Below, in pieces: positions 6,140-11,615 of a stretch of 11,615 bases of DNA. This stretch comes from an uncultured Lachnospiraceae bacterium (GTDB taxonomy: Bacteria; Bacillota; Clostridia; Lachnospirales; Lachnospiraceae): NCBI GenBank assembly GCA_946549155.1, contig CAMNQN010000097.1, positions 1 through 11,615 of the forward strand. The letters are read 5' to 3'. The notes beneath the pieces were generated by a model. It was not told the origin of the DNA. It saw nothing but the letters and a program-made list of their open reading frames with translations, and did not search any database. The position numbers and the translations under genes were made by a program. Each line of letters begins with the position of its first letter. Position 1 is the stretch's first letter.

Positions 6140-6895
6140 ATGAAAAAGAAAAGCAGGATCTCAAGTGTTGCGGCACCGGTCGTTTCCTTTCTTCTTATTT
6201 TCTTCATTTGGGAAATGGCTTGTGTTGTAAATGAAATACCGGCCTGGTTTTTACCGAAGCCAACAGAAATTTTTAAATCCATGGTGGTGGATTTCCCGGA
6301 ATTCTGGCCCCATATTCTGGTTACGCTTGAAGTGGTGCTGATCGGATTTTTGATCGCGATCCCCGTAGGATTAACAATTGCCACACTGGTGACCAGTTCG
6401 CCGCTGCTGAATGCAGCCATGAGCCCTTACATAACATTTCTGGTTACCACGCCGTTGATTTCCCTGATTCCGCTGCTGATGCTGATGATGGGCTATGGAC
6501 TGAATATGCGTATCACCACGGTGGTTATCCAGTCCTTTGCGGTTATCAATATGAATGCCTGTACCGGTTTTAATAATGTTCCGGTTATTCGAAAGGAACT
6601 GATGCAGTCCATGGGTGCTTCACCGGTGAAGACTTTTGTAAAGATGACACTGCCTTCCGCAGCTACCGATATTTTTACAGGTCTGAGACTGGCAGCGATT
6701 TTTGCCACTACTACCTGCATCAGTGTAGAATACAGTGCTGGTAATACCGGTCTTGGATCCCAGATCATTAAGTATTCCCAGTATCTGAAAACGACACAGT
6801 CCTTTGCCTGTATCTTTTATGTGACGATCATCGGGCTGATCATGTACAGCCTGATCTCCATAGCCCAGAAAAAGATCGTTTCCTGGAAGGAATAG
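6140..6895 (+). CDS. ABC importer permease B (SsuC/TauC type)
   Basis: This is the second channel subunit, 251 residues. A short basic N-terminus (KKKSR) and about six membrane segments are visible, near residues 11-30, 59-83, 95-118, 124-142, 180-196 and 221-241. The EAA coupling loop is at about 152-184 (KELMQSMGASPVKTF, then LPSAATDIFTGLR). LPKPTEIF (38-45) matches the usual motif after the first membrane segment. AGGAGGG at 6125-6131 overlaps the ATPase B stop and is 8 bases before the ATG. It shares the general pattern of permease A, including the closing RIVLWKK / KIVSWKE ends, but differs through most of its length. The two are probably an old duplication that now forms a heterodimer. 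Confidence 0.92.
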   Translation: MKKKSRISSVAAPVVSFLLIFFIWEMACVVNEIPAWFLPKPTEIFKSMVVDFPEFWPHILVTLEVVLIGFLIAIPVGLTIATLVTSSPLLNAAMSPYITFLVTTPLISLIPLLMLMMGYGLNMRITTVVIQSFAVINMNACTGFNNVPVIRKELMQSMGASPVKTFVKMTLPSAATDIFTGLRLAAIFATTTCISVEYSAGNTGLGSQIIKYSQYLKTTQSFACIFYVTIIGLIMYSLISIAQKKIVSWKE

Positions 6896-6944
6896 CCACG
6901 GGGGCTGAAAAATCGGAGAATTGATCAGTCAGGAGGAGTCTGTA

Positions 6945-7331
6945 ATGAGGGAAAAAACCGCGCAGCAAAACAAGGTGCGTTTTCTGTCTCTGGCAGTGGT
7001 GGTGATCTGTATGCTGCTTTCCACCCGGGTAGCGCGGGCGAAAAGGAACGGTACCTTTACTCTGGGGGATTTTCAGGGGGTATCTGCGCAGCAGGCGGAA
7101 GAAGCCTGGCAGGAGACACAGGATGTGAATGATCTGGTTTATTTGCTGAAGGTGCTTTGCTATCAGGCGGAAGTGGAAAAAGATTCCGATGTGGCAGACA
7201 AAATTGCGTCCTATGGTACCGCGCTTTTTGACAGGGCAAAAGCCGGACTTATTGATCTTGAGGAGATGGGAGAGGACGATGAGACGCTGCTGGAGCTGCT
7301 GCGGCTGATTCGGGAACATGGCGCCTCATAA
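6945..7331 (+). CDS. small exported or membrane-anchored protein of unknown function
   Basis: I do not recognise this 128-residue protein. Its basic N-terminus (MREKTAQQNKVR) is followed by a hydrophobic stretch at 13-26 and then TRVARA (27-32), a plausible signal peptidase I site. The rest, about 95 residues, is acidic and predicted mostly helical by eye (for example AQQAEEAWQETQDVNDLVYLL and EDDETLLELLRLIREHG), with one cysteine in the mature part. The ATG at 6945 has AGGAGG (6931-6936) 8 bases upstream; a TTG at 6921 lies before that site and is not used. It sits between the permease and the SGNH hydrolase, so it may be an accessory of the transporter or an extracellular partner, but nothing in the sequence proves this. 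If the signal is not cleaved it would be a single-pass membrane protein facing outwards. Confidence 0.72.
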   Translation: MREKTAQQNKVRFLSLAVVVICMLLSTRVARAKRNGTFTLGDFQGVSAQQAEEAWQETQDVNDLVYLLKVLCYQAEVEKDSDVADKIASYGTALFDRAKAGLIDLEEMGEDDETLLELLRLIREHGAS

Positions 7332-7334
7332 TCA

Positions 7335-7360
7335 GAACGGATATTTCCGTTTGTATTTTA
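7335..7360 (+). terminator. short hairpin with imperfect T-rich tail, possible attenuator
   Basis: AACGGA (7336-7341) and TCCGTT (7346-7351) form a perfect 6-bp stem with a TATT loop, followed by TTGTATTTTA. It begins four bases after the small-protein stop codon, in the largest gap (72 bases) downstream of the first terminator. The stem is short, so at most it would lower transcription of the enzyme genes compared with the transporter genes. It may also serve as an mRNA processing or stability element. Confidence 0.4.
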
Positions 7361-7403
7361 AGGGAAGCCGAAAGGAATGAGATTAGAGAAAGGAAGGGTG
7401 GTT

Positions 7404-8060
7404 ATGAAAAATATTCTTTGCTTTGGTGATTCTAATACCTGGGGATATGATGTCACTTTATATGATGAAAAAACAGATTCTGCCCAGCGTATGCCCTATG
7501 ATCTGCGCTGGACGGGAAGAATACAGAATATGCTGGGACCGGAATACCGTATTATTGAAGATGCGCTCAATGCCCGTACCTGTATGGTGGAGGATCCTTA
7601 TTTTCCCCATCGGCTGGGAATTGCCGCTCTGGAGACGGCTCTGGATGCCCAGGCTCCCCTTGATCTGGTAGTCATCCAGATGGGAGTCAATGAACTGAAA
7701 CATATGTTTAATCTTACTGCGGGGATGATTGCGTTTGGCGTGGAGAAGCTGGTGGCGGCTGCCGGGCAGTCCTATTACCGGTATCCTGCACCGAAGGTAT
7801 TATTGATTGCTCCGGCTCCGGTAAGGCCGGATATTGATAAAATGATTTACGGCTTCAGCTTTGGCCCGCTGGCTTACGGGAAAAGTCTGGAATTCGGGGC
7901 GCTTTACCGGAGTATTGCAGAGCGCTATGGCTGTGGGTACATTGACTGCGGAGAGTTGGGCTTTGAATTGAATGACCTGGATGGTCTGCATTATTCCAGG
8001 ACGGATCATGAGAAGCTGGCCAATGCGGTGGTGCCTAAGATCAAAGAGATGCTGGGATGA
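7404..8060 (+). CDS. SGNH/GDSL-family hydrolase (arylesterase or carbohydrate-esterase-like)
   Basis: This is a predicted serine esterase of 218 residues with no signal peptide, so it acts in the cytoplasm. Block I is CFGDSNTWG with nucleophile Ser10. Block III is QMGVNELKHMF with oxyanion-hole Asn96, where related arylesterases usually read GTNDLK. Block V is DGLHYS with catalytic Asp193 and His196. Block II, usually EEGLxxRT, reads EDALNARTC, with Ala54 in place of the usual glycine. The closest pattern is the SGNH arylesterase group that removes acetyl or other short acyl groups. The ATG at 7404 is preferred because AGGAAGG (7391-7397) stands just upstream; an ATG at 7377 would add nine residues before the conserved MKNILCFGDS start. 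In this operon it could remove an acyl group from the imported compound, which is inference. Confidence 0.85.
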   Translation: MKNILCFGDSNTWGYDVTLYDEKTDSAQRMPYDLRWTGRIQNMLGPEYRIIEDALNARTCMVEDPYFPHRLGIAALETALDAQAPLDLVVIQMGVNELKHMFNLTAGMIAFGVEKLVAAAGQSYYRYPAPKVLLIAPAPVRPDIDKMIYGFSFGPLAYGKSLEFGALYRSIAERYGCGYIDCGELGFELNDLDGLHYSRTDHEKLANAVVPKIKEMLG

Positions 8061-8078
8061 ACGTGACAGGAGGTATCA

Positions 8079-9596
8079 ATGGGAAAAAAGTATTTACTTG
8101 GATTTGATGCGGGGACATCTGAATCAAAGGGTACGCTGACAGATATGGGTGGTCATGTGTTGGCTACAGCAGCAGCGGCCCATGGGCTGATTTCTCCCCG
8201 GCCGGGCTTTGCTGAGCACGATCCTATGAAGGATTGGATGTATGATTTGAGGAAGATCGTGAAGGAACTGCTGGCGAAGGTGGGAGGAACAGCGGAGGAA
8301 ATTGCGGCTGTGGGGATCAGCACCGTTATGGCGGCTGTGACCTTTGTGGATGAGAACTGCGAACCGCTGAGGAATGCGATTCTTTACGGAATTGACAGCC
8401 GCTGCATCCATCAGGCTGCAGAGTTAAATGAAAAGATCGGGGAGGAACGTCTGCTTTCGGAATTTGGTACCAGCCTGACGATTGAGCATTTCGGACCGAA
8501 GATCCTATGGGTAAAGGAAAACGAACCGGAAATTTTCGCCAGGACAAAACATATCACATTTGCTTCCGGATTTTTGACGGCCCGGCTGACCGGAAATTAT
8601 TGTGTGGATCGGTATTCGGCCACCGCTGCCCTTCCCATGCTGGATCCTAAAACCATGGAGTGGAAGGATGAGTTCTGCGATATGGTATGTCCGAAGGAGC
8701 TGCTGCCCCGGATTACCGGAACTTATTCTGTTGTGGGCAGAGTGACAGAACGGGGGAGGGAGGATTCCGGACTGGCGGAAGGTACCATAGTGATCTGCGG
8801 TACCACGGACGCCGGCGCTGAGGCTGTCAGTGTGGGTGTGGTAGATCCGGGGGATGTAATGCTAATGTACGGATCCACCGCATTCTGGATCAGCGTTTCC
8901 GGCGGGGGAGACGGTGCAAAAGCAGGAGGAAAACATTACACCATCGATGGAAGAAACTGCAGCACCGGCGGCATGGCCACCACCGGTTCCCTGACAAAAT
9001 GGTTGCGCGATGAGCTGGCCAGGGAGTATGTGAGGGCAGAGCAGGAGGGTGGTGAAAATGCTTACAGTGCATTGTTCCGGGAAGCGGAGGGAATAGAGCC
9101 GGGCAGTGACGGGTTGGTGGTGCTTCCCTACTTCCAGGGAGAGCGGCTGCCCATACAAGATCCCAGGGCAAAGGGCGTTTTGTTTGGCCTGACTCTTCGC
9201 CATACCAGAGGCCATATTGTGCATGCGGCTTTTGAAGGAATCGGCTATGGGATTTGCCAGAATCTGGACGCATTGCGGGCAGCAGGCATTAGCGTGGAAC
9301 AGGTTACGGCGGTGGGAGGTGGAACAAAATCTCTCAGGCTGCTTCAGGTGGTCAGCGATATCTGCGGCATCACCCAGATGGTTCCCGAGGTTACCGTCGG
9401 CGCATCCTATGGGGATGCCCTGATGGCCGGCTTAGCTGTTGGCTCTATCGAATCACCGGAAACCATAAAAGAGCTGGTAAAGATTAAGAATGTGGTGAAA
9501 CCTGATAAGGATAATCACAGGAAATATGAAAAATATAAAGAGGTTTACTGGCAGCTATACGCAAGAAATGCAGATCTGATGCATGAACTGTGGTGA
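8079..9596 (+). CDS. FGGY-family carbohydrate kinase (xylulokinase-like)
   Basis: This enzyme should phosphorylate an imported or released sugar or polyol with ATP in the cytoplasm. It has 505 residues, the normal length. The N-terminal phosphate motif is GFDAGTSESKG (8-18). DSR (106-108) is typical of the substrate pocket, GTTDAGAEA (241-249) carries the probable catalytic base Asp244, and LPYFQGERLPIQDPRAKGV (349-367) with FGLT is the second FGGY signature region. GGGTKS (413-418) is the adenosine-binding loop. AGGAGGT at 8068-8074 precedes the ATG. FGGY members act on xylulose, ribulose, fuculose, rhamnulose, gluconate, glycerol, erythritol and autoinducer-2, so the substrate stays open. 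Its product is a good candidate ligand for the DeoR regulator and a substrate for the epimerase or the BtpA-like protein. Confidence 0.93.
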   Translation: MGKKYLLGFDAGTSESKGTLTDMGGHVLATAAAAHGLISPRPGFAEHDPMKDWMYDLRKIVKELLAKVGGTAEEIAAVGISTVMAAVTFVDENCEPLRNAILYGIDSRCIHQAAELNEKIGEERLLSEFGTSLTIEHFGPKILWVKENEPEIFARTKHITFASGFLTARLTGNYCVDRYSATAALPMLDPKTMEWKDEFCDMVCPKELLPRITGTYSVVGRVTERGREDSGLAEGTIVICGTTDAGAEAVSVGVVDPGDVMLMYGSTAFWISVSGGGDGAKAGGKHYTIDGRNCSTGGMATTGSLTKWLRDELAREYVRAEQEGGENAYSALFREAEGIEPGSDGLVVLPYFQGERLPIQDPRAKGVLFGLTLRHTRGHIVHAAFEGIGYGICQNLDALRAAGISVEQVTAVGGGTKSLRLLQVVSDICGITQMVPEVTVGASYGDALMAGLAVGSIESPETIKELVKIKNVVKPDKDNHRKYEKYKEVYWQLYARNADLMHELW

Positions 9597-9625
9597 TAAA
9601 TTAAGCAATTGAAGGAGGAAAAAAC

Positions 9626-10432
9626 ATGGAATGGATCAAAGAAGTATTTGGAACGGAAAAACCTATTGTTGCAATGTGTCATCTTCAGGCAATGCCGGGA
9701 GATCCCTATTATGATAAGGGCCGGGGAATGAAGGAGGTTTTGGATAAAGCGAGACATGACCTGCTGGCTTTGCAGGAGGGCGGAGTGGATGCCATTATGT
9801 TCAGCAATGAGTTCAGCCTTCCTTATTTAACCAAGGTCCACACAGAAACTGTGGCCTGCATGGCCCGTATTATCGGAGAGCTGCAGGATGAGATTGAGGT
9901 TCCATATGGAGTAAACTGTCTGTGGGATCCCATTGCTTCCCTGGATCTGGCAGTAGCCACCGATGCAAAATTTGTCCGGGAAATTTTTACCGGGGTGTAC
10001 GCCAGTGATTTTGGATTGTGGAATACCAACTGCGGAGAGGTGGTTCGTCATCAGAGAGAAATTGGTGCAGAAAACGTAAAGCTTCTGTTTAATATTGTTC
10101 CGGAGGCTGCGCAATATCTGACAGACCGCCCGATTGAATCGATTGCAAAGACAACTGTATTCAACTGCCGCCCGGATGTGCTCTGCGTATCAGGCGCCAC
10201 CGCAGGCTCCGCCACGAATCCTGAGACGCTGAAGAGAGCGAAAGCTGTTGTGCCGGAGACACCGGTATTTGCGAATACAGGCTGCCGTGTGAATACGATT
10301 GAAGGGCTTTTAAAGATTGCGGACGGTGCAGTGGTTGGAACCACATTTAAGGTGGAGGGCAAATTTGAGAATCTGACGGATGCGGGCCGGGTGAAAGAAT
10401 TTATGGATACGGTTAAATCATTCCGCAGGTAG
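9626..10432 (+). CDS. BtpA/SgcQ-family TIM-barrel protein
   Basis: This is a 268-residue cytoplasmic protein of the BtpA family. The opening PIVAMCHLQAMPGDPYYD (13-30) corresponds to the family's MVHLxALPGSP. GGVDAIMFSNEFSLPY (52-67), PYGVNCLWDP (93-102) and the phosphate-loop-like ADGAVVGTTFKVEGKFEN (232-249) are further family hallmarks. The usual GSG before the last block reads NTG (217-219). The family's biochemical role is unsettled: cyanobacterial BtpA is linked to photosystem I stability, while SgcQ of E. coli lies in a predicted sugar operon. Here, next to a kinase and an isomerase, an aldolase or phosphosugar-processing role is more likely. AAGGAGG (9612-9618) precedes the ATG by 7 bases. 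It is followed 13 bases on by the aminopeptidase gene. Confidence 0.87.
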   Translation: MEWIKEVFGTEKPIVAMCHLQAMPGDPYYDKGRGMKEVLDKARHDLLALQEGGVDAIMFSNEFSLPYLTKVHTETVACMARIIGELQDEIEVPYGVNCLWDPIASLDLAVATDAKFVREIFTGVYASDFGLWNTNCGEVVRHQREIGAENVKLLFNIVPEAAQYLTDRPIESIAKTTVFNCRPDVLCVSGATAGSATNPETLKRAKAVVPETPVFANTGCRVNTIEGLLKIADGAVVGTTFKVEGKFENLTDAGRVKEFMDTVKSFRR

Positions 10433-10444
10433 GAGGCAGGGACG

Positions 10445-11521
10445 ATGACGGATAAAAGATGGAAAAAGCTGGGGCAGTCTCTGATTGATTATTCCCTGGG
10501 GATTCGGCCGGGTGAGAAGCTGATGATTGCCATGTATGAGGTGGAATCCTATCCGTTGGCTCTGGCGGCCTATGAAGCCTGCATTAAAGCGGGGGGATAC
10601 CCTCAAATTCAGTTTATGAGCGAGGCTTTGAAGCACAAAGTGCTTCTGTATGGAAATGAGGAACAGATTTCCTGGGTACCGGAGATAGAAGCTTACGGGA
10701 TGGAATGGGCCGATTGCTATCTGGCTCTCAGAGGAGCCTTCAATCTGAATGAATGCTTTGATATTCCTGCGGAAAAGCTGGCCAAATATCAGAAGGCCAT
10801 GGGCGTAATCTCAGGGCTGCGCTGGCAGAAAACCCGTTGGGCACTGGTTCGCGTACCCAATGAAAGGTTTGCCCAGCAGGCCAATGTGAGCTACGAATAT
10901 ATGATGGATATGTTCTTTGATGCCTGCAGCATCGATTGGGCGGAGCATGTGGCTTACTGGCAGAGCATGGCGGATATTTTAGACCGGGGCAGCCATCTGC
11001 AGGTGATCGGGGAGGAAACGGATTTTTCCTTTGATTACGGCGGAAAGAAATGGATCGTGGGGGACAATAAGATAAACATTCCCGATGGTGAAATCAATGT
11101 TGCTCCGATTTGGGATACCGTAGAGGGAACGATCAGTTTTGATCTGCCAGCAACCATCGGCGGGAAAATTATCCATAATCTGAAGCTGCGGTTTGAAAAA
11201 GGGATTGTGGTGGAGGTGGAAGCAGAGGATAATTTGGATTTTGTAAAACAGATTATTGCCAGCGATGCCTGTTCCAACCGCTGTGGCGAATTTGCCTTTG
11301 GCACAAATCCTTTCGTGAATGTCTGCACCACGGATATTTTAATTGACGAGAAGATAGCGGGAACTATTCATATGGCTCTGGGGAGGCCTTATGACGAGGC
11401 TTATTATTCCTCTATTCACTGGGATATTATCAAGGGAATGCGAAACGGCGGGAAAGTTTTCATTGATGGGAAGTGTATCTATGAGAACGGGGAATTTCTG
11501 ATTTCGCCAAATTCATTCTGA
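10445..11521 (+). CDS. M29-family metallo-aminopeptidase (aminopeptidase T/AmpS-like)
   Basis: This is a 358-residue cytoplasmic protein of the thermophilic-aminopeptidase (M29) family, which removes N-terminal residues from peptides using two metal ions. Expected ligands can be placed: Glu216 (NIPDGEI), Glu282 (CGEFAFGTNP), His309 (GTIHMALG), then His325 and Asp327 (SSIHWDIIKG). The N-terminal part (RWKKLGQSLIDYSLGIRPGEKLMI) matches the family's LAxxLVxYSLxVKxGExVLI start. It is about 50 residues shorter than the classic members of roughly 410. The shortening lies outside the ligand-bearing C-terminal half. AGGAGG (10431-10436), overlapping the previous stop codon, is 8 bases before the ATG. 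As the last gene of a sugar-like operon it may hydrolyse an amide or peptidyl conjugate and not general peptides; that is inference. No clear terminator follows before the window ends. Confidence 0.9.
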   Translation: MTDKRWKKLGQSLIDYSLGIRPGEKLMIAMYEVESYPLALAAYEACIKAGGYPQIQFMSEALKHKVLLYGNEEQISWVPEIEAYGMEWADCYLALRGAFNLNECFDIPAEKLAKYQKAMGVISGLRWQKTRWALVRVPNERFAQQANVSYEYMMDMFFDACSIDWAEHVAYWQSMADILDRGSHLQVIGEETDFSFDYGGKKWIVGDNKINIPDGEINVAPIWDTVEGTISFDLPATIGGKIIHNLKLRFEKGIVVEVEAEDNLDFVKQIIASDACSNRCGEFAFGTNPFVNVCTTDILIDEKIAGTIHMALGRPYDEAYYSSIHWDIIKGMRNGGKVFIDGKCIYENGEFLISPNSF

Positions 11522-11615
11522 TTTTCCGGGATGCGGTGTCCTTCGTGTTTTGTTAAGTAGCAGGACGCAGGAAAAGACGGGGCCGGGCGGGCAGATGCCT
11601 CTGGAAAACTGCTCC

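Noticed and set aside
7377..7403. Upstream ATG for the SGNH hydrolase
   Set aside because: The conserved first strand begins at the ATG at 7404, and the AGGAAGG lies between the two starts.
8862..9273. Overlapping minus-strand frames of 120 and 127 codons inside the kinase gene
   Set aside because: They are antisense to conserved FGGY motifs, with Pro/His/Cys-rich low-credibility translations.
11536..11568. Possible terminator hairpin GTGTCCT...AGGACGC after the aminopeptidase gene
   Set aside because: The stem is short with a long loop and no T-tract follows, so it is not a convincing terminator; the operon may continue beyond the window.
1..11615. CRISPR array, transposase, tRNA or rRNA genes
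   Set aside because: No regularly spaced repeats, transposase motifs, terminal inverted repeats or structured RNA gene signatures were seen on either strand.

Overview
The window looks like part of a low-to-moderate GC Gram-positive anaerobe, most likely a Clostridia/Lachnospiraceae-type gut bacterium. The signs are strong AGGAGG-type ribosome binding sites before nearly every gene, AT-rich intergenic DNA with near-consensus sigma-A promoters, tight same-strand gene packing, and occasional GTG starts. The family assignment is inference from style and has not been checked by database comparison.

Layout: 1-339 is an upstream intergenic or remnant region with one weakly supported open frame running off the left edge on the minus strand. 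A DeoR-family repressor gene (421-1203) follows with its own promoter and a hairpin after it. The region 1204-1596 is an AT-rich control region holding A-tracts, a perfect TTGACA-17-TATAAT promoter, a 12-bp palindrome inside the promoter spacer, and nested inverted and direct repeats in the transcribed leader. A single-direction gene set then runs to 11521: solute-binding protein; strong terminator; sugar-phosphate-type TIM-barrel isomerase/epimerase; ABC ATPase A; permease A; ABC ATPase B; permease B; a small unrecognised exported or anchored protein; SGNH hydrolase; FGGY carbohydrate kinase; BtpA/SgcQ-family TIM-barrel protein; M29 metallo-aminopeptidase.

How the parts may work together (inference): the SsuA/NMT1-type binding protein delivers a small polar or conjugated ligand to a four-gene importer with two different permeases and two different ATPases. 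The SGNH hydrolase and M29 enzyme could trim acyl or amide groups. The kinase phosphorylates the released polyol or sugar, and the epimerase and BtpA-like enzyme convert the phosphate. The DeoR regulator (a family that usually senses phosphosugars) reports the intermediate. The set resembles the uncharacterised E. coli sgc locus (DeoR regulator, epimerase, SgcQ/BtpA, metal-dependent exopeptidase-like SgcX), with an ABC importer plus FGGY kinase in place of the PTS.

The most striking molecular feature is asymmetry of the transporter. ATPase A has lost both the Walker B catalytic glutamate (Gln instead) and the H-loop histidine (Asn instead), while ATPase B is intact at those residues but has an altered signature-motif context. 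That is the arrangement known from heterodimeric ABC exporters with one degenerate ATP site, and it is unusual for an SsuABC-type importer. The substrate cannot be told from the sequence.
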